Of a stretch of 64,000 nucleotides of DNA, positions 1 to 40,100 are shown piece after piece; position 1 is the first letter of the stretch; every line of letters starts with the position of its first letter. The DNA is from Pempheris klunzingeri (lineage: Eukaryota; Chordata; Actinopteri; Acropomatiformes; Pempheridae). The stretch is taken from the NCBI RefSeq assembly GCF_042242105.1, contig NC_092031.1, positions 3,928,175 to 3,992,174 on the forward strand, given 5' to 3'. The notes beneath the pieces are model-generated. The model searched no databases and had not been told where the DNA came from. It worked only from the letters and a program-made list of their open reading frames with translations. The position numbers and the translations under genes are program-made.

Positions 1-584
1 CAGGGATTAGCGGAGGAAAGAATAAAGCCTTCTTTGGACAACAGAGGAGGGAGGCAGGGGCTAATGGATCAAGACCCTCTGAGCACTTACACATGCACTC
101 CCACACATACTCTTTCACATAGATTCAGCAGCTCTTCTTAAAGCTACTTAACCCCGGGTGAGAGGTGACATTCCATAAACAGTTTTCCAGGAACTATCCA
201 ACTGAAGGTGACAGAGTTTACCCTATGACCTCTATGCCACCATATCCAGTATTCATGTATGAGAGGAGGAATTTCTCTGTTGCTCTCTTCCAGTACTAGT
301 TGTCTGGGTCCATGCATGTAATCTGGTGTAAATAGATGATGAGACTGAGACAGAGTGTATCAAAAGAGAGATTTGCTCATTGAGCTAATGGTCAGTAAAG
401 GGTCTTTTGTTTTGGCAGACCTGTCACCAAGAGCCCTTAAGAGAATCCACAAGTCAAAGCTAAAAGCAAGATAACCTAAATGTATATATTGTAGTGCTAA
501 AGCAGGAATGTCTTATTGGTCTTGTGTTATTTGCACATTGGTGCTTTTGCTTTAAAAACAAAACTGTGTCCTTGGTTCTCTTCC
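1..584 (+). other. Upstream flank of thra, no gene recognised
   Basis: I see no coding similarity here. The end of the segment (about 540-584) is a pyrimidine-rich tract leading to an acceptor, so it is probably the tail of a thra 5'UTR intron. Confidence 0.4.
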
Positions 585-947
585 AGACTGGATCCCACTC
601 CACCCTCCGTATCCCTGAGACTAACATCCACCTCCAGCCCTCCGGCCCCAGGGCCTGCACATTTACCCGGACAGGGCCGCCAACATCTCTCCTACCTTGC
701 TGCATCTCACCGAGCCACACCGCAGCAACCTCACAGGGGGCCGACTCCTTCTGGAGACCCCCCCTTCCCTTCCCTTCCCTCCCTCCCTCCTTCCCCTCCC
801 CCTGCCCCTTCCTCCCAAAACCCCAGGAACGGGACCCCGTCATGTTTCACTGACTGACCCCTCCCGACCGGCGAATGACAAGTGTGCATCCGAGGGTGGG
901 GCTTGCCTCAGTCTCTCATGATTGGCTGCTGGATGGAATTAAGGTGA
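585..947 (+). other. thra: Candidate 5'UTR part of thra first coding exon
   Basis: A strong acceptor (pyrimidine tract ending in CTCTTCCAG) finishes at 584, so an exon could run from 585 to the donor at 1004. The stretch is C-rich and contains several upstream ATGs. The proline/serine-rich open frames across it fit a pyrimidine-rich leader better than a protein. The exon start is inferred from the splice signal only. Earlier noncoding exons and the promoter would lie further upstream, probably outside the window. Confidence 0.5.
918..947 (+). promoter_or_regulatory. Upstream ORF abutting the thra start codon
   Basis: ATG at 918 opens a nine-codon frame (MIGCWMELR). Its TGA occupies 945-947, so the thra ATG at 948 follows with no gap. 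Both ATGs have weak context at -3 (C for the uORF, T for thra). A second in-frame ATG sits at 933. If the leader is transcribed, this could affect how often ribosomes reach the thra start. Confidence 0.45.
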
Positions 948-28005
<27,058 letters not shown>

Positions 28006-28361
28006 AACAGCTGCCACCGTGCAAAGGGAAGAGGAAGCTGGGGCAGATGGGAAGGGCCATCGTGTTTATAGGGGAAGGATGGAGGGAGAGTCCTCTCGGC
28101 AGGAATTTGCATTTCTCTGACAGCGCATTTACAGTATGTGGTTTAAGAACTGGAACCAACATTAACAGAAACAACACACCAGCAACAGGAGAGTCAAGCA
28201 AACAGAGGATTTTGTTTTTTGAACACCCTCTCCTCCACCTCTTTCTCCTCCTTTTACTTACCCCTGTTTTAAAATCCGTGTGGGGGCCCTTCTGTCTGAG
28301 CATGATGTCTTATCTAGTGAGAGTTGTAGCCATTTGCCAAGACACGTACACAGACACACAC

Positions 28362-28362
<1 letters not shown>

Positions 28363-28395
<33 letters not shown>
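28363..28395. repeat. (AC)n microsatellite
   Basis: A pure AC run in the presumed thra 3'UTR. Confidence 0.9.
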
Positions 28396-28396
<1 letters not shown>

Positions 28397-28923
28397 CCAC
28401 AGCCTGTTCCACCTCAGTTCTTCAGAGCAGCGCTCTTCGCAGGGGTCCGTTCCCCTTCTCTGGTTCTTTTTTAGCGGTCACAGATTTACACGTTTTGAGG
28501 CCCATGTTTCCAGCGTTCATGCTGGCCAGCACCTGTCAGTATTACTTCTGAATAAGTGTTAAGGCAGTAATTCAGAAAATATGGACATCAGTGACATATT
28601 ATTGCTCACAGTTATGCAGGCACACACAATCAGCAAACACTGCACACGAATTTCAGCAGATGCTTTAAGCATTAATCGGTTGTATAATGGTTGTAGTAAA
28701 ACAGAGCTACCAGACCTACATTATCGATTCCTTAATTCAATCTGAGCCGTTACAGCTGTTTTTGGAGCTTCTTCTTCTTAGATCCCAGTTAAACCGGTGC
28801 TATATTTATATAAAGCTACTCCAGTTTTATGAAATTGCGTTGTCTACCTTTGAAAAACGTGCAGACCATGGCTCCATATCTACCTTCATTTGTGTCACTG
28901 GACCGGCTCCTGTGACATACGGT

Positions 28924-28924
<1 letters not shown>

Positions 28925-28956
<32 letters not shown>
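28925..28956. repeat. (CA)n microsatellite
   Basis: A pure CA run in the presumed thra 3'UTR or flank. Confidence 0.9.
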
Positions 28957-28958
<2 letters not shown>

Positions 28959-29328
28959 AGTAGATTTGCCTTGTCATTGCCCATGCTGCCTGTGCCAGCA
29001 GCCTACCGTCTTATGAATGACAATTAAGTCCCTCTCTCTCCAAGGAGCTACTGCATTGAAGGAAAGAATGAAGGGAGGAGAGGAGGAAAGGAGATCCTTG
29101 GAAGGAGGGAGAAGGGAGGAGCAGAGATAGAGGGAGGAAACAAGATTTAATGGGTGGACTGTAGATTCAGAGCCAGGGGTCAGACGTAAATCTCCAACTC
29201 GCAGCCTCCAAGGAGGTTTTGAATAGCAGCAACCACCAGCAAGACAGCAAAGCTCACACACATATACACATATACACACTTTCACTCTTTCTGTCTCTCT
29301 CTCTTTCTCTCTCTGTGTCTCTGACATT

Positions 29329-29350
29329 CACACACACACACACACACACA
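29329..29350. repeat. (CA)n microsatellite
   Basis: A short pure CA run preceded by a CT-rich tract. Confidence 0.85.
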
Positions 29351-32300
29351 GAAACACATACACATGGAAACACACATCACCTCAGAGTAACGTGAATGCC
29401 TCATTTTACTGTATGCACTGTGCAGCAGTGTTGATATACAGCCCTAACCTGCAGGGCTTGTAGAGAGTCCTCTCCTCATGGACTCAGCTCAGTGTGGCCC
29501 CTCCAGGCTTCCATACACATTTGCCTTTTTTTTACCATGGGCGTCACTGAGAGCAGGCAAATGCCAAGAAGGCTACCATTTACCTCAAAGTGGACACACC
29601 CCCAGGCTGGGGCAGCAATACTGCCCCTGTGGTGTCAGGCACTACCTCACCTCTGTGGACACAGGGCAGCTGCCCACAGCCTACACACAGACATACACCA
29701 TTCAAGTTGGCGCATGTTTAGATAAACTCACAAATGTGCATAATTTTTGTGTAGGTGCACACTTGTAGTCATGGAAAGACAAAACACTCACGGCATGCAC
29801 ACACACACCCTCAGTGCTATCACTTGGTTGAAATGAAATACCACTGAAGACAGGAGGGCCAGCCATCCCCCTGGAAGGTTTTACCAACTCCAGGGAATGG
29901 TACCCATCACATTCGGGTTATCTCTTTTTGTTATATGGGACCAAGTGTCATCTTTTGAAATTTGGATTTACCTGTTTCTGTCAAAACAGAAATCGACTCA
30001 CAGAAGCGAGGAAGGACAGTGTGGATGTGCAGCCCAGCTGACACCCATCTAAGAAAGCAGCAAGAGGATAGATAACTGAGTAACTGGAAACCCGTGGTGG
30101 CCACGTCCATTGAATTAGCATGCACAGAATGGGTAGTCTCTTCTGCTTCATGGCCATCTTCCACAGTTCACATATGATGACTGCTATTGGATAAATATTT
30201 TCATGAAAATAAGCTTTCTTTCATGCATGGACAGTGCATTAGACATAAAAAGGTGGAATGTTCTCAACAGAAATGAAGCCTCTTCAGAGGCGACTCAAAA
30301 GCTCTTTTAGTCTCATGCACTTTACCAATGCTCACCACTATACCAGTAATATCTCACTGCAAATATCCACGGCAGATGGAGTGTACTAGCCAAATAACCA
30401 TCCAAGAATGTCAATTTGATTAAAACAGCCCACTCTGTTCATTCCAATTCTGGGGCCAAGCCGAATCTAACTGGGTTTACCACTCTTACAAGAAGAGAAT
30501 GGAAGAAAAGAGAGACTAAGAAATTTTATTTTATATTCGTTGCCAAGCAGTAGTTCATACTGGGCACTTGTACAGGAAGGGTAATCTGCACCAGTACCTA
30601 AGTGTGGCAGGGATCATGAGAAGTCGTCACACAGATGGCCAAGCCTCACCGCTTCAACGTCTGGAGCAATGCTGGGCGGAGGGAGGAGAGAGGAACTGGA
30701 ATGCCACCTTGGGCCCAATGGCGGAGTCTGGTCCGACTCCCAGAAGAACCCCACCCCCGCTATCATCATCACTTGCCCTGCCCTACCCCACTCTAGTCCA
30801 TGACAATGCCCTTTCTGGAGCCTAGCTCTGACTGAATTGCACCCCATCACCCTTATAACAGCCCTCATATTATAACTCCCACCGCCGGGCTGGTGGGAGT
30901 TTTTGCACTACCGCAGCAGTCCTCTCTTCAGCCCCCTAATCATTAACGTTCAACCAACACCCTTTGTTGGCTTACCCATTAGTTTCTCTGCTGCTCAGTG
31001 TAAAACAGAGCCGTTTGGGAGTTTTGGCTGCTCTGTGTAACAGAGGCTGACAGTTGCAGTGGGCTCAGTCCCAAACCTGTCCTGTTGTCAGTATTAGACC
31101 AACAGCACGTAACCCTCAACCCAAAACCAACCCAGCCAGGGTTGAAGAGAGATCCCTGCATAGGAGGGTAGGACGGCTGTATAGCACTTACTCATTCTCC
31201 CTGTAGTACCCACTTTCCCATCATCAGCCCAGTGACATTTCACATTCAGAGCCCCTGCTCCCACCATCACCCTCCCTCCCCCTCTCCTCTTCCCTAAGCA
31301 CCCTCGCTATCGTACCCACCCGCCGCTGAGTGGGATGCCCCCGCTTTGGCCCAGAATTATTGGCATCAAACAGGATCCAGGCCTCTCCCTTGTCAGACAA
31401 GGCTGGCCATAACTGCCCTTCAGAGTGGCATCACCAGATGAATGTGCACGGCAGCAGCAATGGGAACGAGAGACTTGAGCGCGAGAATGTGAGGATGTGA
31501 GAGAAGAAGAAAGCACGGGACAGGAAATCAAACGCAGAGGGCCTCAGCCCTCACTGCCATCACTGACACGGGTGAGAGAGGGTGATGTGGCCGGTTGTAG
31601 AGACGATGTTAACAAACACTCTGAGGAAGGGGAGATGGCGATGTATAAGTATGTTCGGTCTCCCCTTCAGTTCCCACAGCAATCCCATATGAGCCCCCGC
31701 TCCTGTGCCAGCTGACAACCCCAAATATCCCCCCTCAGCTCCCTCCAAAAGGATAACCTCCAACTTTCATATGTTGAGGATCAGAAAGAGATCCCACATT
31801 AAAGAGACTAAGGTTTGGAATTCCAACACATCTTTGTAAAAGAACTGAAAAAGTGAAAAAAAACTTATTGATGTCCTTTGTTCTCGTGAGCTGACTGGGT
31901 ATGTGTGTGTGACAGAAGGGGTTATAATGCTGCTTTACCTTCTGAGTCTGATTTAGATTAAGAAAAAATGATATATGAATTGATTATGAATCCATAAAAC
32001 AAGATGAAAAGAGGTGACTTTAAAAAAAAAAAAAAAAGACTCCTGAACAAAATTATTGGAGATTTTTTTTTTTTTCATTTTATCATTGTTTTCATATTTT
32101 TCTGTTAGTTTTTTGACGCTTAAACTGCTCTGTGTAAAAAAGAAAAAAAAAACAGCTGTAGTCACTTTTTGACCATGCGTGCAGTGTAACAGAAAATATT
32201 TCACTTCTTTTTCACATCTATAGTTTTTGTTGATAAGCCAACTGATCTGTTTGTCTTGTGTGTCTGTCCAGCTGTCCGTCCCCTTTTATCAGGAGGAATT

Positions 32301-33687
32301 TACAACCAACAAAACAGGAATTTCTTTTTTATATTTTGTTTCTTTTTTATGAAATACGACTTTGGAGAAAAAAAAAACCTACACAGGAAAAATAATGCAA
32401 CAGAAACTGAAAAAAAAGAAAAAAAAAAAACTGAAACAATCTTGTCATACCTCACACAACACAAAACTCAAAGGAACTAGGGAGGAGTCATATTTTGCAG
32501 GCACATGTGAAAGTTCAGATGCATATATAGATTTAAAACAAATGTATATGTTAAGATAATATGTGCTTGTGTGTACGCATCAGTAGAAGTTACAAAAGGA
32601 CTCTTCCCTCAAGCTTTTGTGCTCTCTATCTTATTGATTTGGCTCTCGGATGATGGGAGATGCAACACATGAGAACATGTTGTGAGACATTAGAGATCAT
32701 CGGCTAATGTGAGCACTTCTCCAACTTAAAGGCACAGTCAATAGACAGTAAACTCAAAATGTGAATGGCCCAGAGACTGAGGGATTATGACTTTTGTAAT
32801 GGCTGAGTGTTATATGGTATTGAATGTAGCTGACAGGAGGGGGCTGGACCTGAGCCCGGCACCCACAACCTAACTTCCACACACCAGCAGAAAGGATAGT
32901 GGTGTCACATAGACGTTACAAACAACCAACAAAACTGAGAATATATATTGCCCATCTGCAAGGTGCAATACTATGTTATGTATTTTTGTATGTTTTCTGT
33001 TTTGATTTTATTTTTGTTTCATTTACATTTTATTTTGGCCATAACCAAGGATGTAAATACAAAAAACAAACAACACTCAAGATTTATTGCAACAGAGTAA
33101 ATTTAAGTGCTCCATCCCACGGTCATGTACGAGGAAAAAAAAGCAAAGTAATGTGTAATGCTTCATACATTTGTATGTGTGCACTCTCTCACATGTGCAT
33201 GCTGATCCATATTCAGAAGTGCCCCGTGACATTAATCATAAACCCTGTGCCTCTTCTTGTTTGCAAAGAGATAGATTCATACCCCTCATATTCTCACTAC
33301 AGCATTGCTACACGCGCTACACATGAATGCCTATAGTTGTGTATGTGTTCATCTATGGAATCAGATTGACTCCTTCCAAACTATTGATGTGAGCGTTGCC
33401 AGCAGCCACAGTGACCAAAGGTTAGGAGGTGGACTTGTAATGAGGCGGGAGGCGGGTGAAGGAGATATGAATAGAACATGAGCAAGTTATTATTTGGCGG
33501 GAGTGTCAGCTAAGCTGGCTGCAATACACCCACATCATAGTTGGAAAAGTCCAAAATGGATTCCCCCATTTGTTCACCACCCCATTGCTTCACATAAGCC
33601 AGCCTGAAAACCTTGTTAGCTCAGCAAGTAGTTGTTCAGAAAAACCACTGAGCATAAATTTGACAGAGTTTCAGCAGCGACCAGTAG

Positions 33688-34295
33688 AGGCCCCATTTAC
33701 ACTTGTCACGTGTCAGCGTCTTGTATCCTGGTAAAATCTACATGTAATTTAAGACATTTGTTTACACTAAGTCACGTATATGTGTCTCCACTGGCCAGGT
33801 AACAAAACTGATTGACTGATCTCTTTTTCTGGGCTACATGCGAATCAGAGTCCGCCCCACTCCAGTCAACAGAGTAATGGTATTGTCCCTGAAGGTGTTT
33901 GTTGGCTGCCAAAAACACCAGAAGAAGAATAACTTGTGCATTCTAGCAGTTTGGTTACAACAATAATTAGCGGTTACCAATAACTTGCTGACAATTATTC
34001 ATAAACTGGCACGTTCACATGGATGAGCCTCCAGTCTTGAAATGGACCAATGGCTAATTTGTTAATTTCAGCATGACTGTATCCACCATTATCACGGGAG
34101 ACAGAAGCCGTAGAGGCTCTGTTACACTTTGGGAGATTAACGATTATGCATACGCTTACATCTTTTCAGTGGAATGCTTCTCAAACTAGCTCCTGAGTTG
34201 GTTTGAGCGATCAGATTTCAATCCATTGCTTGGCTTGTGTGAGATCCAGTATCCGATCTAACCAAGACACGTGAGGTGAAGTGTAAATGGAGCCT
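33688..34295. mobile_element. Non-autonomous DNA transposon with terminal inverted repeats
   Basis: The left end AGGCCCCATTTACACTT (33688 on) matches the reverse complement of the right end AAGTGTAAATGGAGCCT (ending 34295) with one mismatch in 17. TAG flanks both sides (33685-33687 and 34296-34298) as a possible 3-bp target-site duplication, which would suit a PIF/Harbinger-type element. CACGTG lies just inside both ends. I see no transposase. The superfamily is an inference. Confidence 0.6.
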
Positions 34296-34878
34296 TAGAT
34301 GATGATGATGACAGATGAGTACCACAATTGTTTTTTGTTTAGAAAGTAATATGGTCTATGGTGATAACTCTAACAATAACAAGCAAAGTCAGGGTTTGCA
34401 GGCTGGCTTAAAGGAGCTTCATCCCTCAATAGATATGACCCAGGTTTATTCTCACATGTTGACACATTGGACAAGGGTGGAGATTGTCTGTGATGTTTTT
34501 TGGTTTTGTGGTTGTGTTTGGTCCCCCCCTATGCCAAATGTAAAGTTTGTGAAGACATGCAAGTAGCTAGATGTCTATGCAATTTCCCTCCAGCTCCCTT
34601 GGAAAGACGAGCTCAATGTAACAACGAGCCAGTCTTGTTTATGAAATCAAATTTGGCCTGGCTTGAATTCTGTGACCTGAAGACCCTTGCTGCTTTATAA
34701 AGGCACGGGTCAGGACTGCCCAGGTGAGCTGGCCTTTATCCCGGCTGACTGGCTGGTCCTCGGGGTCAGTAACTCATGGTAGTCCGGGTCTCAGACAACA
34801 AGTGGGAGGGGCAATGGGGATGTTGTGGAGAAAAAGGGTTCTACAAGATGTGCTGTTTTTTGTAAACTGCTCCGAAAG

Positions 34879-34880
34879 TG

Positions 34881-34950
<70 letters not shown>
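34879..34950. repeat. (GT)n microsatellite, interrupted
   Basis: GT repeats with a few A interruptions. Confidence 0.9.
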
Positions 34951-35664
34951 TCTTTGGATGTTTGGGTACTACCAATGTGTACTTGGTGCGATGCTCTCAT
35001 CATTTGGTGGGTTGATCAATACGGCCACAGAGCCTCAAATTCCAAGATTTAGACAAGCCCCTAAATTCAATCCTCTTGCAATATATGTGTGAAGCTTTAC
35101 TTTTTCTATCTTGCGACCAAGTTAATGTAATGTTAGAGTATTCTGTTTAGTTGATGTCCATCAGTGGGATGTACGTAGCTCAAGCGAGTTCACTTACCCC
35201 ATTACCTCTGCTTGAGACGTGTCTTCATCACCCCACTGACATGAACATCTACACTCTGCTGTTTATCAGCTGTATTTAAGCACTTAACTAAAATGCACTT
35301 TGAATGGCCCAAACCAACCCCATGATTAGTAGAAGAATCTTTGGTGGTAATAATTGTGACTAAATAAAAAAAAAAAAATAAAATATTGCACCCAAGCCAA
35401 TTGCCTTTTTTCCACCATGTAATGTTTTTTAAATTAGTTTTACCCGAAAATAAACAGCTGCAGCCTTTAGGCAAAGCCAGTTAATGACTAATTATAAAGT
35501 TTACAATTATATTTTAATGAAGTGCAATAAATGAGTGAGTAAGCCTTTTGGCGTATTTCTCATCTCATCAGATCTTATTTATATAGTTGTGGGGAAGTAA
35601 TAATAATCTCTTGATTGCTTTTAAAATGCACCCACCCATGAGAGCATCAGCGAGGCCCGCTCCA

Positions 35665-35687
35665 GACACACACACACACACAAACAA

Positions 35688-35735
<48 letters not shown>

Positions 35736-35750
35736 ACACACGTACACACA
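35665..35750. repeat. (CA)n microsatellite, interrupted
   Basis: Long CA repeats broken by AAAC and T interruptions. Confidence 0.9.
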
Positions 35751-36140
35751 AAAACACAGACCACTTTTTGTGAATGGGTAAAGGAAGCTATTGAAGGATT
35801 CTCTCAGGTAAAAGAACGTTTTCTAATAAATGATGATGAATCTTAGATGAAAAACCATTGTTAGCTCATCTTTTTTGTCTTCTCAATTCATAGTCAGCAA
35901 TGTACCTTTTTTCTGTTCTGTGTTCGGTCCTGGACAAATGTCAAATTGAAAAGGTGTAGACGTCAAGGTTTCAAGGATTTGGATCCTGAGTCTACCTCAG
36001 CCACAAAGAATCATCATGCCCTCATTGCTTTCTTGACCCTAAATGAAAACATATTTCTTCATGTGTGGAGATGGGAGAGTGTTGGTTTTGTTTGGTTGAT
36101 TTGTTTGGTATGGAAGCCCATTCCCGCCAGGAGAAGAAAG

Positions 36141-37158
36141 TCAAGTAGATTTTATTTATGTTGTCCAATATCACAAATGTCAAATTTGCCTCAAGGGGCT
36201 TTACAATTGGTACATCCTCTGTCTTTAGACCCTCATTTTGGATATGAAAAAAACTCAGTTTAACAGGAAAGGAAGAACCTCAGGAAGAACAACAGTGCAG
36301 GAATCCCTTTTCCAGGACACCCACATAGTATATTACAGTATGGACAATCAGGTTGACAGAATTCTTGATAGGTTGTAAGCATATACGAAGAATGTGGATC
36401 AGATGGCACACCAGACGCAAACTTAAACACATTCTTCACACACAGACAGGGGAAAGGAAATACTGGAGAGCATGGGGTGGAGTGCAAAGTTTAAGTCGAG
36501 TTTAAGGTATGAAGGGATGTGCCCACTTGCAATAATTCATGAGAAGCACTTAAAGCCCTGATCCAAGAGAATGAGAGACGAAAGGAGTCAGGAGCATAGA
36601 CGATTAATCATCAAGTGCAGTTAGATTTGATGAACAAAGGTGGTGAGCGGTAAATACGTCACCATCCGTAAAAGGACAAGCTAGTGTTGGTTCAAGTTTA
36701 ATAAAAAAAAAGGGATCTGAAATCAGTCTGGACAGAAACCTCTTTTCCACATGATAGAATCGAGTCAAGGGTGTTGCCACTGTACCGAGTAGGTTCATGC
36801 TCAAACTGAGTGAAACCAAAAGTATGGCCTTAATCAAGTGTTTATTAAAATCACCAATAAGTGAAATCTCATCGGACTGAGTAACAAGGTCAGAGATAAA
36901 GTCTCCAAATTCTTCTAGAAATTGTGAATAAGCGCCAGGTGGTCCATGGAGTACCACAAGGCGGAATGATTGGTGAGTGTTGCACATTAAACGAGGCTGC
37001 GTAAGCTGTTGGTTGTTAATATGACATGGACATGTACAAAGAGAGTGACAGAGTAGAGGAGTGAAGACATTAAAACAGAGGAAGGAGAAAGAGTAGACCG
37101 TCATTGTCAATCTCACACAAATCACACTATGCATCATGGCAAGCGCTGTTGAGAACAA
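36141..37158 (-). mobile_element. Degraded LINE: endonuclease fragment plus 3' tail
   Basis: Read on the - strand, about 36970-36840 encodes GPPGAYSQFLEEFGDF and LIGDFNKH, the GDFN block of the LINE endonuclease. Further degraded similarity continues to about 36604. The + strand start at 36141 (TCAAGTAGATTTTATTTATG, then AAATTTGCCTCAAGGGGCTT) is the reverse complement of a 3' tail common in fish LINEs. The reverse transcriptase that should lie between endonuclease and tail is missing. So this is either an internally deleted copy or two fragments side by side. Confidence 0.65.
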
Positions 37159-40100
37159 ATGACTCCTGGTTTATCAAAATAATGAGATACTGAAGGCAGA
37201 ATTTGAACTTAGAAGCTCACAATTTGACTCATCAAGTTAAAATTTAAAGTTATTACCTCACAATTAGGGCTTACTATCTTAAAATCATTACATGCTATCA
37301 CATACTGTTTTTTTTGACATTTCTAAATCATGAATTACATTTAATGATGTAATTATGATTTATTGTGTATAAGTGTTTGATTATTATTATAAATATTTAT
37401 GTTTGGTCTTTTTTTCCTGGCGAAAATTGGCTTCCATAGGACAGTGAATATACACAAGATTTATTTGTCTTTTTTTATATGGGCCAGGCCACTTTTATTT
37501 CAAAAGTCCAGCTTGATCATGTGATCCTAAATAAATCACATTTTGACTTTTGTCATAAATTTGTGTCGGTGTGCAAACGCAAATGATACCCTGACTGTCA
37601 GTAATAGTCTAGTCCTTACACTTTCTCCCTTTACGGGCAAAGTGCCAGCAGCAATATCCAACTCTCCCTCACCCAGTTGGCTAATGGTGTAGATACAGCA
37701 GTACATGGCTCCCATCCAAGCCGGGCTCCATCCACCCTTTAGGGGGGGGTGGGGGGGCAGAGGAGCTGCTTCCTCCGTCCACAGTCCTGTTCTATTTCAG
37801 TGTACTTACTGTTTAACTTTGTGATGTACTGAAAAGTCGCTCAAATCGAGGCTGTGCATGTATATAGGTGTGTGCATGCCAGTGTCTGCGTCCATGTTCA
37901 TGTGAGGGAACTGTGTTTTGGGTGTGTAAGTGTGCGAACGCTTTGCTATGAACGTCTGTGGTGCCGCTATCATATCGACCCGTTTCTCTCACCCTGGCGC
38001 CAGAATAGGGGGATAGTGAGACATTTTGTCCCCCCACTTCCAGTTGATGTGGTAATTAAGTGGTAATAATGTCTAAGCCAGGTAACTGCGGTCAGAGAAC
38101 AGTGGTGATGGTGTGTTAACCTATCGGCATGATCTTTAAATCTAATCATGATCAACCACTGTGTAATTCAAAGTGACCAGACATCCAGTAAAATCTGATT
38201 ATGAAATGCGTCCCAAAATAATTCTGAAAGAAGCAGCCACATTTTTACACTCCTATTTCTCTGTTTCTTTCATTTATTAGACAATTTGCATGTTAGAAGC
38301 ATATTGGATGTAAAGGCTCCATTTTAATAGGCCATGAATTTTGATTCTCTTTAACATCTTGTTTAAAAAAAAAGAACATATTGACTTCTTAGTGGGTTGA
38401 TTGGGTAAAGAGCAACAAATCAAAACATATTAGTCTATCAATAGAAGCCAGGATGCTCCTTTCGAGTCGGCAACCACTTGTCCTTAACTTCTAACAGCAG
38501 AAGCTCTTCTCAGAAGGCCTTGCACACTCACTGCTTGTTGACAGACCACTGTGCAAAGAAAAAAGAAAAAAGCTGCCATTTTGATCTGGAAGTAGAGGGA
38601 ATGCATTTCTTACCATATTTCACTTGTACAAAAATGATAGGCTGAGACTGAAAGGAAGTCAACATCAAAGAGTTCATTACGTCATCCAAAATCGGACACC
38701 TCCCCACTTCAAAATTCATTCTGGCGCCGCTGTTCCCTTTCCCTCCCGAACCCCCTGAAGCACCTTTTTAGGCCACGGTACATGACAGAAGTCTGTAAAA
38801 CAGAGTCCTGTCGTAGACTTGTATTTTTTCCTTTGAAGAATGTAACTAATAATGTGTTCAGCATGCTAACAGAGCGTAAGAAAGCAGGGGATCTTGGGAG
38901 CCACTTCTTGTGAAGGTGGAGGGGTGGTAGGAGATTAAAACTGAATTGCAAGAGTGGGTAATATTTCAAAAGAAAAGCTGCAAGTATTCCCATTAACAAA
39001 AGCCAGACTGTTGCTTGCAGAGGAGAGTAGATTACTGCTGCCTGCAGTTCAAGGCTTTGCAGTTTTGTTTCTCTTTCCAAATAATGGCCTTATTGATTGC
39101 TTTTGTATCCCTCCTCTTCTGTGGTATTGTCTTACAGCGTGTTTCATAGGGCACTAGAGGATTTATTATGAGGGCTTGCACTTGCATTCTCTGTAGTTGA
39201 ATCTCTGGTAAAGGGTGAATTAGTGTGCTGGGGGGTAGCAGTTTAGGACTCCCAGGAGTGATTTTTAGGTTATGGGGCAGCACACGTAGTTTTCATTGAC
39301 TGCATCTAAATCAAGACACATTAGCACAACAAAACATCAGTGGAGTAATATTTTAGATAAAGTGCCAAATCTGCTTATTGGAAGCATCAACACCGTTTTC
39401 ATCAAATTTTTTGAAAGATTACGTCATGGGTTCAGTTTAATTTCTTAATTGTGACTGTTCATACACTGTTTGGCAGCAACTACTTGTGTGTTAATGGTTG
39501 AGAAAGAGTGGTTATGTAAATAGAGAAATTCCTTGATCATGAGATAACATACACCACCCCGACCTTTTCCCTCGTCCAATGGCACACGGTGCTCCATCCA
39601 CTGCTCAGCACTATGATCTGGCCATTAGACATTACGAATAACTTTGAGTGGATATTGTTGTTGACCTGTTTTGCCTAGTACACCAAAACCCAAGACTGAA
39701 CAAAGAGCACTTATAGGCGGTATAGTGGCGTCAGCTGATTGGACTATCTGCAAGGAGATTTATAGTCATGGGGCTATTTTTTTAAACGGGTGGGAAACCA
39801 CATGCCTAGACAGCTAAGAATGTACACAAATTAGCTCATCTATTAATAGTATATCAATCAGATCAGAGATTATAATAGATAGAGATCAGAGATTAGATAA
39901 ATTATGTGAACTGTATTGTAGTTTGGGAAGATCTGTACTTATGAGAAAAATATGCAATGTTTGTCAGGTTGAACGTTTTGAGGTTTTGAATTGGTTCAGA
40001 ACTGCTCAGGTTTGATAAACCGGCCTCAAAGGGTGCTTTCCGTCCTCTCTCCTCCCTGTGCTCTTGGTCCAACGTGTCTCCCTTGTCCTCTGTTCTGTCA

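Larger units (their letters stand above)
28006..33687 (+). other. thra: thra 3'UTR and/or flank, no coding gene recognised
   Basis: Sequence after the thra stop shows no coding similarity on either strand. It contains CA microsatellites (28363-28395, 28925-28956, 29329-29350) and A/T-rich runs near 32020-32150 and 32370-32430. No AATAAA lies close to the stop, so I cannot place the polyadenylation site; the 3'UTR may be several kb long. No NR1D1 coding exon is seen on the - strand, unlike the mammalian locus. Confidence 0.6.
34296..36140. other. Intergenic, microsatellite-rich, no gene
   Basis: It contains a GT run at 34879-34950 and a CA run at 35665-35750. AATAAA motifs near 35363, 35447 and 35526 are possible but unproven polyadenylation signals. 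Nothing coding is recognised. Confidence 0.6.

Noticed and set aside
494..857. Two overlapping 113-119 codon frames before thra
   Set aside because: They are Pro/Ser-rich translations of a pyrimidine-rich leader with an acceptor inside, and no family is recognisable.
34791..35092. Frames coding His-Thr or Val-Cys repeats
   Set aside because: They are translations of CA/GT microsatellites.
35665..35750. Direct repeats that might suggest a CRISPR-like array
   Set aside because: They are plain dinucleotide repeats with no unique spacers, in a vertebrate genome.
37813..39283. Several 60-120 codon frames on both strands
   Set aside because: They show no conserved motif or splice context and no similarity to known families. 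Such frames are expected by chance.
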